The position numbers were made by a program, and so were the translations under genes. Source: Mycoplasma sp. Ms02 (GTDB lineage Bacteria; Bacillota_I; Bacilli_A; Mycoplasmatales; Metamycoplasmataceae). From it: a stretch of DNA of 64,000 nucleotides. Positions within the stretch are counted from its first letter, which is position 1. Every line of letters begins with the position of its first letter. The DNA is taken from contig NZ_CP081302.1 in assembly GCF_019720735.1 (NCBI RefSeq), positions 620,001 to 684,000 on the forward strand. Reading direction: 5' to 3'. Under the pieces are notes generated by a model. That model did no database searches. It worked only from the letters and a program-made list of their open reading frames with translations, and had not been told where the DNA came from. Below are positions 10,401-19,250 of this stretch, one piece after another.

Positions 10401-11826
10401 CTCGGGAGAGTATCAGAGTACAATTCACAATCAAGTAAAGGTGCTTTTTGGAGAATACCACACTTTTAGGGCTGGAACGATTTCTACAATCAAAGAAAAA
10501 ATGGCTTACGGTTATGTAAAAGCCTACTCCGAAGAAACAAAAAAACGTATGTCTGAAGGATTCATAGACTACATCTCGAATAAACTCACAGGTGTAAAAA
10601 GGACTACAGGACAGCACCCTGGAGGAATTATCATCATTCCTAAAGAGTTTGATGTTGAAGACTTTACACCAACCAATTTCCCTGCCGATGATACAACAAG
10701 TTCATGAAAAACGACACACTTTGATTTCCACACAATCCATGATAATGTTCTAAAATTAGACATTTTGGGTCATTTGGATCCAACGGCAATAAAGATGTTA
10801 GAAAGATTGACTGGATTAGATGTAAAGAAAGATGTTCCTAAAAAAGATCCAAAAGTTATGTCCATTTTCTCATCAACAGAGTCTTTAGGTATTAAACCTG
10901 AAGATATTGGTGGTGAGAAAACAGGAGCAATTGGAATTCCTGAATTCGGAACTGGATTTACAAGAAAAATGTTGGATGACGCTCAAGCAAAAAGTTTTGC
11001 CGATTTAGTTTCGATTTCGGGTCTTAGTCACGGTACAAATGTTTGATTAAATAATGCCGAAATGCTGATTAAACAAAAAGGATTAAAACTAAAAGAAGTA
11101 ATTTGTTGTCGTGACGATATTATGCGTTATTTAATTCTAAAAGGTGTTGATCCTCTTTATTCTTTCAAAGTCATGGAACAGGTTCGTAAAGGTAAAGGTG
11201 TTGCACCTGATCAAGTTGAAGAGCTTAAAAAACATGATGTCCCAGACTGATATATTGAAAGTATGCAGAAAATTGCCTATATGTTCCCTAAATCCCATGC
11301 TGCTGCTTACGTTTTAATGGCTTGAAGAGTTGCTTATTTCAAAGTGTATTATCCACTTGAATACTACGCAACCTATTTCACTACAAGATGTGAAACCTTT
11401 GATATAAGCACAATGTCAAATGATGACGCCAAGGCGTCAAAAATCAATGCACGTATAAAAGAACTTGATTCGAAAGATTCAAAGGAACTTTCAAATAAAG
11501 AAAAGGACTTATATCCAACGCTTGAAGCTGCAAGAGAACTTTATGCAAGAGGGTTCAAAATTGCAAACATCAATCTTCAAAGATCGCTTGCAACTGAATG
11601 AGTAGTTGATAAAGAAACAAAATCAATCATTCCACCATTTAACACGATGGACGGACTAGGAGAGAGTGTTGCTCTTTCAATTGTACAAGCCCGTAACGAA
11701 AGAGATTTCATGACAATTGAAGATCTTAAAGCAAGAACGACAATTAACAACACCATCATGAACAACCTTAAAAACTTAGGCGTCCTTGAAGGACTTGATG
11801 AAAATGACCAAATGTCATTGTTTTAA
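7435..11826 (+). CDS. polC: DNA polymerase III alpha subunit, PolC type
   Basis: Replicative polymerase with built-in 3'-5' proofreading, the main replicase of low-GC Gram-positives. The 1463-residue frame is continuous with TGA as Trp. Visible parts are an N-terminal domain, an OB-fold region (about 230-330), a PHP segment split around the exonuclease, and a DnaQ-like exonuclease beginning DIETTG (Asp435, Glu437) with HRADVDAE near 575. A CxxC...CxxC zinc finger lies near 930, [12 protein letters not shown] of the palm near 984, and the fingers and thumb follow. GGAGG lies 8 nt upstream of the ATG. It ends at a hairpin terminator. Confidence 0.98.
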
Positions 11827-11828
11827 TT

Positions 11829-11860
11829 AAAAGAGACAGCAGAAGCTGTCTTTATTTTTG
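11829..11860. terminator. Terminator after polC
   Basis: AGACAGC/GCTGTCT stem with loop AGAA followed by TTATTTTT. It lies between convergent polC and hsdM and may serve both. Confidence 0.75.
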
Positions 11861-11881
11861 ACTTTTTATACTATGAAGCAG

Positions 11882-13486
11882 TTATATACCTAAAATTTCT
11901 AAGAACTTCTTAAGTTCTTCTTTTGCTTCGTCTGTTGTACCTTCAAGTTCCCTAAACATTGCATATAGTTCTTGTTCTGTTGCATGAATTTCTTCACGAA
12001 CATCTTTAAGTTGTTGCGCTATTTCTGATAGTGGAACTACAGGTTCTTCTTCGTATGTATCAACATAACGAGGAATGTTTAAGTTGTAATCGTTTTTAAC
12101 AATTTCTTCTAGAGAAGCAACGTGTGAGTATTTTTCGATACTTTCACGGTTACGGTATGTGTCAATAATTTTAGAAATATTTTCTTCTGTTAATTTGTTT
12201 TGGTTCTTACCTTTTTCAAATTCTCTTGAAGCATCGATGAATAAAACGTCTGTTTTATCTTTACGGGCTTTACGACCTCTAAATACTAGAATACATGTAG
12301 GAATAGAAGTTCCATAGAACAAGTTAGCAGGTAATCCGATTACTGCATCAAGAACGTTTTCTTCAATAAGTTTTTGACGAATCTTACCTTCTGCAGCACC
12401 ACGGAACAGAACACCGTGAGGAAGAACAATGGCCATTGTACCATCTTCTTCTAAGTGGAATAGACCATGTAAAATGAAGGCGTAATCAGCTTTAGATGCT
12501 GGTGCAATTCCATAAGATCTAAAACGAGCATCTTTTGTTCTGTCAACTGTTTTAGTGTCTCAGTTTTGAGAGTAAGGAGGGTTGGCAACAACGGCATCAA
12601 CTTTTTTAGGCGCTTTTTGACCATCTCTTTCTTGAAATGGTCAGTCTTCGCTATCTAATGTGTTACCACGATTTAAAAACATGTTAACAAGGTCAACGTC
12701 GTGCATCATTAAGTTCATTCTTGCTAAGTTGTAAGTTGTAGTGTTTAATTCCTGACCATAAAACTCAACGTCACTAATTTTGTCTGAGAATTCTTTTTGA
12801 ACTGTAAGTAGTAATGATCCTGAACCCATTGTTGGGTCGTAAACTCTAAGTTGGCCACGAATACTTTCTTTCGACTTTGTAATCGCGACGATTTTTGCCA
12901 TGATTTTACTTACTTCATGTGGTGTATAGAACTCTCCACCTTTTTTACCTGCATTAGCAGCGAATTGACCAATTAAGTATTCATAAACATCACCTAAAAT
13001 GTCATGTCCTGTTTCATCTTTAAAATCAAACTCATCAATCATTAAAATAATATCTTTTAACGCTGCTGCACGGTCATTTGTGTTTGAACCTAAACGTGTA
13101 TCACCAAGGTTAACGTCAGAGAAAACATTTTCAAAACCTGCTTTATTTTCATCTGTACTTACATTTTCCTTGAAAGATTGGAACATGTCGTGAAAATCAC
13201 TAGCTTTAATGCCACCACTTTTTACTTTTTCAACGATGTGTGCTCATAAGTATTCATACTTGATAAGGTATCCTGTTTTTTCTCTGATTACTCATTCACC
13301 ATCTTCTGTTTGCATGTCGCTTAACTCTAAACCAAGATCTTTACGTTTCTTTTCTTGGTTTTCTGATAAGTAACGGTAGAACATGAATGGAAGAATATAG
13401 TTTTTATATTCACTAGCATCCATTGTTCCACGAAGCTTGTTAGCCATTGCTCACAGCTTCGAAGTTATTTCTGTTGCTCTGCTCAT
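11882..13486 (-). CDS. hsdM: Type I restriction-modification system methyltransferase subunit HsdM
   Basis: N6-adenine methyltransferase subunit that needs the HsdS specificity subunit. The 534-residue protein has the N-terminal HsdM helical domain, SAM motif I DPTMGSGSL (217-225) and catalytic NPPY (302-305), the normal E. coli-type size and order. ATG 13486 has AGGAGAG 5 nt upstream and restores the standard N-terminus (MSRATEITSKLWAMANKLRG). Four or five TGA codons encode Trp. It lies 12 nt downstream of hsdS, so both are one transcript. No hsdR is present on either side: polC is convergent downstream and an unrelated gene lies upstream of hsdS. Confidence 0.95.
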
Positions 13487-13498
13487 TTTTCTCTCCTT

Positions 13499-14716
13499 TT
13501 ACATATACATTTTCATTAGTAAAGTGTCTTTCAACATACTTAACAATTTTATTTCTTTTTGTTTCAAAATGATTAGTTTTTCTAGATAATTCAGTAATTT
13601 TGCAATTCTTTCTTGTTCTTGCTCTGAACAAATTGGGATAAGCATTCTTTGGAAGTCGGAATCTGATATTTGTATAACCGAAGCACGAACACCGATATTT
13701 GAATATTTAAGCACGTGCTTGTGTCAATAATTATTGCTAAAAAAATGGTTTAAAAAAGTATAGTTTACATTTTTTGGATGTCAAACCGAATATAAAGGAG
13801 ACACAAGCCCTGTGGTTTCTGTTTTATTCATCTTAAATGAACCTGCAGGAGCCTTACTAGAAATCGTAGGATTGTACACAAAATCATTAGGCTTTACTAC
13901 ATAATACGATCTCTTGTCTGAGTGTTTAAAAATATTATTGTTAAAGTACTGGTTTTGTATAACAATTCCATCTTTTGCAGAGTTAGTAAAAACTATATTG
14001 ATTCTGCCATTATTATTTTTTTCGTTTGATCTCTTTAGTATATCTCCAATTTTGATAAGTTCTCAATATTCTTTTTTGGTACTGTTTGAAAACGTAAAAT
14101 AAGGCAATTTCAACTCTTGTTTGCAATACATTTTGCGTTTAATGTTTTCAAAAAAATCATCAAGCAGAAATCTCAATTTTTTTCTCTTAACTATTTGTGT
14201 GTTTAAAGAATTAAAAATATTAGAAATTTGTTTTTGCTCTACTATATCACTTGTGATAAAAAAATGTGATTGAGAAATTAATTTTATATTGCTATAAACT
14301 AGACTGCTTCCGTGTTTTATGTTTGCAACCTTTTTCCATTCTGGAGATATCATTAGAAACAATATAAAACCTGGATTGTTCCCTATTGGATCAAAAACTC
14401 AAAAATTACCATAAGCAATTCCGTCAAAATTAGGAGAAATCACTTTTTGTAAATGTGGGTTTAATTTGCTGTAAACCAACTGACCTTTTTTGAATAAGAC
14501 ACCTTGCCTTTGATCTTTTTTTATTTCAAAATTAGACACAAGGTTGATTCCACCTTTTTCAATGTCTTCTGTGTCGATTTTTTGAAGTTCAAGATCAGAA
14601 GAAATTAGACTAACTCTTTTGGTAATATCTGATCAACGCTTGGATTTTCACTCCTCTTTGAAGCTCTGGAACCTTATTTGAGGCTGGTTACCTCTCTCTC
14701 TCTCTCTCTCTCTCAT
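13499..14716 (-). CDS. hsdS: Type I specificity subunit HsdS with an in-frame dinucleotide repeat after the start codon
   Basis: DNA-recognition subunit for HsdM. The 405-residue frame joins two target-recognition halves, each ending in a conserved helix: EQKQISNIFNSLNTQIVKRK near 200 and EQERIAKLLNYLEKLIILKQ near 370. ATG 14716 has AGGAAGG about 11 nt upstream. The start codon runs straight into alternating AGA/GAG codons (residues 2-8, Arg-Glu) made of 11 AG units. With 11 units the gene is open. One fewer gives TAA at codon 9, and one more gives TAA about codon 14. The gene therefore looks phase-variable and is ON in this sequence. Confidence 0.9.
14692..14714 (-). repeat. (CT)11 / (AG)11 simple sequence repeat inside hsdS codons 1-8
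   Basis: Eleven perfect CT units (14692-14713) plus one C on the plus strand, directly after the hsdS ATG. Slipped-strand changes of one unit shift the frame and stop translation within about 14 codons. Confidence 0.95.
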
Positions 14717-14753
14717 TCTAAATACCTTCCTGTTTTTTATGATTAATCATAAG

Positions 14754-14785
14754 TTAGTTTAATTATACTAGTAATATTAAACTAA
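14754..14785. promoter_or_regulatory. 10-bp inverted repeat over the hsdS promoter
   Basis: Perfect arms TTAGTTTAAT (14754-14763) and ATTAAACTAA (14776-14785), separated by 12 bp. The minus-strand -10 box TATAAT (14762-14767) of hsdS overlaps one arm. There is no T-run, so it does not look like a terminator. A repressor operator is the simplest reading. Confidence 0.5.
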
Positions 14786-14815
14786 TTCGTTAGTTATTGA
14801 CCTATAAATAAGGAC

Positions 14816-14846
14816 GAAAATAAAAATCAGCCCTTAAGCTGATTTA
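14816..14846 (-). terminator. Terminator of the tail-anchored protein gene
   Basis: AAATCAGC/GCTGATTT stem (14824-14845) followed on the minus strand by TTTTTATTTT. Confidence 0.8.
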
Positions 14847-14858
14847 ACGTTTTAAATA

Positions 14859-15746
14859 TTAAGCGAAAACTAAAATTAATAAGATGATTAAAGCGATAAA
14901 TGCAACTGCTAAGAATCCACCAACAACATATCAGAATCATTTTGGATATTTTGAAACTGGTTGTCCGTCTGTGTAAACTTCTTTAATCACTTCTTTGATA
15001 ACTTCAACTTCTTTAACAACAGGTACTTCTTTGATTACTTCTCTAACTACTTCTACTTCTTTGATAACTTCAACTTCTTTAATTTGTTCTTTAACTTCTA
15101 CTGCTGCTGCGTTTTTAGCTGCTAAAGCTTTTTCTTCTTCCATTGCTTCTCTTTGAAGCTCTGTAATTCTTTTTAGAAGTTCGTTTTTATCTGTAGATGA
15201 GTCATTTAATTTTGCTCTTAGTTCAGCAATTTCTTTTGAGTAGTCTTTTGAAGAGTTTCCTAATAATAGCAATAATTCTTCAATTCTTTTTCTAAGTTCT
15301 TCGATTTCAATGTCTTTTTTACTTTTACGTGCTGGACGCTTGATATCTTCAGCTGGGAAGTATGTTTCAGGATCTGCTAATTGTTTGAAATCTCTGATGT
15401 TTTGTACACGACGTTTTTCGTCTCTTTCGTCACGTGTTCATGTTGAAGGGTTGATGTAGAATTCTTTACATGTGTCAGCGTATGATAGAGCACCATCGAA
15501 GTTTTCAACAACAACTTCATGTTCCATGTGTCCTGCTTCTTCACAACCTGAAACAATTTGTCCACCTCAAATTTTTTCATCATTTTGGAATCAGTAAACA
15601 CAGTCTAGGTGTAAGCTTAAGTATCAGTCTGTTGCTTCTTGTCTTGTCTTGAAAAGAGCTAATGCTGAAGCTACTTTAGGGTGTTTAAGTGCTCATGGAT
15701 AGTCTTTGTTTAGTTCTGGCTTATATAAACATTGTAAACGTTTCAT
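14859..15746 (-). CDS. Tail-anchored coiled-coil protein of unknown function
   Basis: 295 residues, read with several TGA Trp codons. The N-terminal half (about 1-130) is soluble and rich in Trp, Tyr and Cys, beginning MKRLQCLYKPELNKDYPWAL. The middle is a charged coiled coil (about 145-225) followed by a degenerate VIKEV/EVEVIKEV repeat block (about 228-265). The protein ends in one membrane helix of about 22 residues with no positive tail, so the bulk should face the cytoplasm. I believe this is a conserved Mycoplasmopsis hypothetical family (possibly the one named MAG3090 in M. agalactiae), but that is from memory. It stands alone, with a ribosome binding site (AGGAGA) and its own terminator. 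Confidence 0.75.
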
Positions 15747-15907
15747 AATCTTCTCCTTTGATTATAAGATCTTATAAATTAATTATATATTTTATTTTTT
15801 ATTAAAAAGCCTATGAAATAGGGTGAAAAGTATTTTTGATAATCTTAATTATTGATTTAACTTAATTTACTTTTGTTTTTGTTTGTTATAATTTCGGAAA
15901 GGAAAAT

Positions 15908-16351
15908 ATGGAAAAAACAACATTAATATTATTTGGAATAATTATTTTAGGTTTAGTTTTATTTTTCAGCTATTTTATAGTGTCTGACAGAATCGCGAAA
16001 AGAAAACTAAAAAGAGAGAAAAAAGAATTCGAAGAAAAAGCTAAAGAAGCGATTAAGACTTATGTTCTAAAATTTCAAGAAATCTACAACGAGAACGAAA
16101 AAGATCTAAAAAACTTTAGAGTTTCAGTTGGTGAAAAAACAATGTCAGAAATTAATTTAGGAACAAGAGATAAAATTGACGCAATGTTCGAAGAAAAGGA
16201 TTTCAAAGCTTATATTTTAAATAACGAAGATCACCAAGAATGGGTTTTAGCTCTTGGTGAATTAAGAAATACAAAAAGTAACAATTGAGACAAGAAATCT
16301 CAAGATCAACTGCAAGTCATTAGAAATAAAGCTAAATGATTACAGTCATAA
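15908..16351 (+). CDS. Small membrane-anchored protein of unknown function upstream of pgsA
   Basis: 147 residues: one N-terminal membrane helix (about 4-26), then a strongly basic stretch (KRKLKREKKEFEEK) and a charged, mostly helical cytoplasmic domain. GGAAAGGA precedes ATG 15908, and TATAAT at 15887-15892 predicts a very short leader. The stop lies 12 nt before the pgsA start, so they form an operon. I do not recognise a family. The linkage to phospholipid synthesis may be incidental. Confidence 0.75.
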
Positions 16352-16363
16352 CTGAGGAGAAAT

Positions 16364-16987
16364 ATGAAATTTTTAAACTTTTTTAAAGGTACCACACTTC
16401 CTAATAAGCTAACTATAATCAGAATTTTACTTGTATTCCCATTCATTTTTTTTCTATGATTGTCAAATTTTTTTAGAGGATGAGGTCTTCCTTTCCAAAT
16501 AGTTTTTGGAGTTATTGCGCTTTTTATATTTATTGCAGCAATGATTACAGACTATTTTGATGGCAAAATTGCAAGAGAAAAAAAACTAGCATCCAACTTT
16601 GGAAAGTTATGAGATCCCATTGCTGACAAACTGATTACTACAGTTGCTTTATCGTTCCTTTTAATGGTGCAAATTATACCTTTATGATTGTTTTTAGTTT
16701 TTATTTTAAGGGATATAGTAGTTGCAGGAGCTAGAACAGTAATGGTTCAGCATAATATTTCTGTTGCAGCTGATAAAATGGGAAAAATAAAGACAGTGTT
16801 AATGACAATAGGAATTATTATTTGTTTGATTTATGAAGTTACGGGAATTAATTGATTAATCAGCTATACTTGATTCATTGAGTCAATGATTTCGTACATT
16901 ATTTCAATCCCACTAATGGTTGCCTGCGTTTTTAATTTGATATCGGGTTACAACTACGTCAGAAAAGTATCAGTTCACCTTCTATAA
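16364..16987 (+). CDS. pgsA: CDP-diacylglycerol--glycerol-3-phosphate 3-phosphatidyltransferase
   Basis: Integral membrane enzyme that makes phosphatidylglycerophosphate from CDP-diacylglycerol. The 207-residue protein has the complete CDP-alcohol phosphatidyltransferase signature DG(x2)AR(x8)G(x3)D(x3)D, from DYFDGKIAREKK to WDPIADK, at about residues 67-93, and four to six membrane helices. GAGGAGA lies 5 nt before ATG 16364. Many TGA Trp codons occur, especially in membrane segments. It uses the product of CdsA. Confidence 0.95.
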
Positions 16988-17015
16988 TAAAAACACCATT
17001 CTTGGTGTTTTTTAT
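16986..17015. terminator. Bidirectional terminator between pgsA and the convergent small gene
   Basis: AAAAACACCA/TGGTGTTTTT hairpin with loop TTCT and T/A runs on both sides. The stop codon of the minus-strand gene lies in it. Confidence 0.75.
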
Positions 17016-17263
17016 ATGTTTTGAATGATTGCGAAAATCATTAGACCTATCAGCGTTGCAAAAAATAATACAGACGATAACACGGAAGCAATAACAAAAA
17101 AGGTTTGTTTTCTGTGTTTTTTGATTTCTTCTGGCGTTAGCTGAGCGATTTCAAGCGCTTCTTGTACTTTTAGTTCTTTTTCAAGCTCAGATAGTTCAGA
17201 AATTAAATCTGTATCAACAGGATTTTTAGGTGTAAACTGTTGTGTTAAATCATATTTTGCCAT
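17012..17263 (-). CDS. Small single-pass membrane protein of unknown function
   Basis: 83 residues: an acidic N-terminal half (ISELSELEKELKVQEAL), then KKHRKQ and one C-terminal membrane helix (about 58-80). I start at ATG 17263. The frame stays open upstream to 17329, but that part overlaps the 3' end of tmRNA. TATAAT at 17270-17275 is 6 nt before the ATG and there is no ribosome binding site, so the mRNA is probably leaderless. SecE was considered because of size and topology, but the conserved WP motif of SecE is absent. Confidence 0.65.
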   Translation of the reverse strand: MAKYDLTQQFTPKNPVDTDLISELSELEKELKVQEALEIAQLTPEEIKKHRKQTFFVIASVLSSVLFFATLIGLMIFAIIQNI

Positions 17264-17269
17264 GTTTTG

Positions 17270-17275
17270 ATTATA
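17270..17275 (-). promoter_or_regulatory. -10 box of the small membrane protein gene (leaderless start)
   Basis: TATAAT on the minus strand, 6-nt spacer CAAAAC, then ATG 17263. Confidence 0.6.
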
Positions 17276-17295
17276 CCAAAAAAGGTATAAAAAAA

Positions 17296-17673
17296 TGGTG
17301 GAGATGACGGGAATTGAACCCGTGTCCACACATAAACTTCACAGCAGCGTCTACAGTTTAGATTGTCGATTAGTACAGTTATTTAAGGACAACAAACAAC
17401 ACCTTAAATAAGCGTCCAAAAGAAATTTAAGAAGCTCTTATTTGGAATCAAACTTCCGATCCTATAAACCCACAAGCCTTTACCTAGGAACAAAAGGTTG
17501 CGACTTACTTTTAATTAAGCAAAAGCAAGATTTGAGTTGTTCATTGCGAACATTGGTGAGAAAGTAGCTTTCTCTGATTTTTCATTTCCGTTTAAAGAAA
17601 CCTAGAAGCATTATAGTCTGCCAGACTACTGCAACCACTGTTGATTTATGCATGTCGAAGCCATTACACCCCC
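17296..17673 (-). ncRNA. ssrA: tmRNA (transfer-messenger RNA)
   Basis: Rescues stalled ribosomes together with SmpB. The 378-nt gene has the tRNA-like 5' end GGGGGTGTAATGGCTTCGAC and the 3' end GGTTCAATTCCCGTCATCTCCACCA-type T-arm and acceptor with encoded CCA. The acceptor stem GGGGGUG pairs with CAUCUCC. A resume frame reads from about 17589 to a TAA at 17515-17517. If the resume codon is GGA, the tag has 24 residues and ends MNNSNLAFA, a long mycoplasma-type tag with a hydrophobic LAFA end. smpB lies 26 nt upstream on the same strand. Confidence 0.95.
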
Positions 17674-17699
17674 ATATGCAATTTAATTGTACTTAATTG

Positions 17700-18137
17700 C
17701 TAATAGTTTTGCATGATTTTTCTGATTTTCTTATCTTCTTCTCTTTTGATAATTGCTTGCCGTTTATCGTGTTTTTTTAGCCCACGAGCAAGTGCGATTT
17801 CAAGCTTGATTTTTGATTGTTTATTGAAATACATTTTTAAAGGAATGATCGTAAGTTGTTTTGCTTCAGAGTCAAATTTAAGTTGCTGAATTTCTCTTTT
17901 GTGAAGAAGTAATTTACGATCTCTATACTCATCGGCTTTTACAAGCATATATTGACCAAAATAAGCATCTTTTAAAAACATTTCTCCCTTGTATATAGAG
18001 CAATATGAATTATTTAGCGATATTTTGTTTGCTCTTGCACTTTTCACTTCTCATCCTTGAAGCTCCATGCCACACTCGACCTTTTCAATGATTTCATAAT
18101 TTCTAGCGTCACGCTTGTTGTCACAGATTATTTTCAT
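17700..18137 (-). CDS. smpB: tmRNA-binding protein SmpB
   Basis: Binds the tRNA-like domain of tmRNA in trans-translation. The 145-residue protein begins MKIICDNKRDARNYEI and has the typical core GWEVKSARA, then YKGEMFLKDAY, KLLLHKREI and a basic C-terminal tail (KKHDKRQAIIKREEDKK). ATG 18137 restores the full N-terminus and has TATAAT 6 nt upstream (leaderless pattern). It is encoded next to its RNA partner ssrA. Confidence 0.97.
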
Positions 18138-18143
18138 AAATTT

Positions 18144-18149
18144 ATTATA
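18144..18149 (-). promoter_or_regulatory. -10 box of smpB (leaderless start)
   Basis: TATAAT, 6-nt spacer AAATTT, then ATG 18137; no Shine-Dalgarno sequence. Confidence 0.6.
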
Positions 18150-18160
18150 TAAGAAAAGTA

Positions 18161-18187
18161 TGAAAAAACGCAGACAAGGCTGCGTTA
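18161..18187 (-). terminator. Terminator of the rpsD-rpmE unit
   Basis: AACGCAG/CTGCGTT stem (18167-18186) with a T-run on the minus strand. Confidence 0.8.
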
Positions 18188-18202
18188 TAGTCAAAAAAAC
18201 AA

Positions 18203-18412
18203 TTAGTTTGATTTTTTCTCAAGTCTTCTGTTGAATCTGTCGATTCTACCTGTAGCTTTAACAGCTGCACGACTTCCTGTGTAAACAGGGTGGCAACCTG
18301 AACATACGTCGACTGAGAATTTAGCTTTTGTTGAACCGAATTTGAAAGATGTTTGACATGTAGAACAAGTAACTTCAACAACGTTGTATTGTGGGTGAAT
18401 ATCTTTTTTCAT
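18203..18412 (-). CDS. rpmE: 50S ribosomal protein L31
   Basis: 69 residues, beginning MKKDIHPQYNVVEVTC. It keeps the four-cysteine zinc ribbon (CSTC and CSGC), so it is the zinc-containing L31 type rather than the C-minus paralogue. The core CHPVYTG is intact. A ribosome binding site (AAGGAGA) lies upstream. It starts 21 nt after the rpsD stop and shares its transcript. Confidence 0.97.
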   Translation of the reverse strand: MKKDIHPQYNVVEVTCSTCQTSFKFGSTKAKFSVDVCSGCHPVYTGSRAAVKATGRIDRFNRRLEKKSN

Positions 18413-18433
18413 AATTTGAAATTCTCCTTATAA

Positions 18434-19033
18434 CTACTTAGCGTAGAACTCAACGATAAGAGCGTCTTTGATTTCTGTGTGAACTTCTGAACGTTCTGGA
18501 AGACGGTCGTATTTAACTGTAAAGTTTTTTCTTGTTAATCATGCTGATGCTGCTTTAGCTTCAAGAGCTTCAGTAATTTGTACATTCTTTTGTGATTTTT
18601 CTTTTAATTCGATTGTTTGTCCTAATTTAATGTGCATTGAAGGGATATCAGCTTTTCTTCCGTCCACTGTAAAGTGTCCGTGGTTTACAAGTTGACGTGC
18701 TTGTCTTCTTGTTGTAGCGAATCCAGCTCTATAAACTAGGTTATCTAGACGGCTTTCTAGAAGTTGTAATAAGTTTGTACCAGCTACACCTTTTAGTTTT
18801 GTAGCTTTAACATATGTTTTTCTTAATTGTTTTTCGTTTAGACCGAATACGTGTTTAACTTTTTGTTTTTCATATAAGTGTAAACCGTAATCTGAAAGTT
18901 TAACTCTTTTGTTTCCGTGTTGACCTGGTGCGTAAGTTCTCTTTCTTCCTTTAGCAAATTCTTTACCTGTTTCAAGGATTGAGTAACCTAAACGACGAGA
19001 TTTTTTAAACACAGGACCTGTATATCTTGACAT
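18434..19033 (-). CDS. rpsD: 30S ribosomal protein S4
   Basis: Primary 16S rRNA-binding protein of the small subunit. The 199-residue protein begins [20 protein letters not shown] and carries an S4 RNA-binding domain ([20 protein letters not shown] near 95). One TGA Trp codon at 18539 must be read through to reach the normal C-terminus VEFYAK. Mollicute S4 lacks the N-terminal zinc cysteines, as here. Confidence 0.97.
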
Positions 19034-19188
19034 TTAATTCCTCTTTCTGCATAAAAGAGATACATTTCCTCAGAAGTGATTTCTTATTAATGATTTCAAC
19101 ATAGTAGCTTGTCTACTTTCAAAACTAATTGATAAGAACTCTAACTTGTGAATAATGTATTGCTACGTTATGCTTATATATTTTATTA

Positions 19189-19250
19189 AAAAAATCACTT
19201 TTTTAAAGCTTAAATATAAATATTTAAAGCCGTTAAAAGTGATTATTTTT
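19189..19250 (-). terminator. Long hairpin terminator of the ECF/lipoprotein operon
   Basis: Outer stem AATCACTTTT/AAAAGTGATT with an inner GCTTTAAAT/ATTTAAGC stem, followed by TTTTTTT on the minus strand. The lipoprotein stop codon is at its edge. Confidence 0.7.

Noticed and set aside
17012-17263. SecE
   Set aside because: Size and single helix fit, but the conserved basic WP segment before the helix is absent.
17264-17329. Longer N-terminus for the small membrane protein
   Set aside because: The extra codons are the 3' end of tmRNA; ATG 17263 sits at the right distance from a TATAAT.
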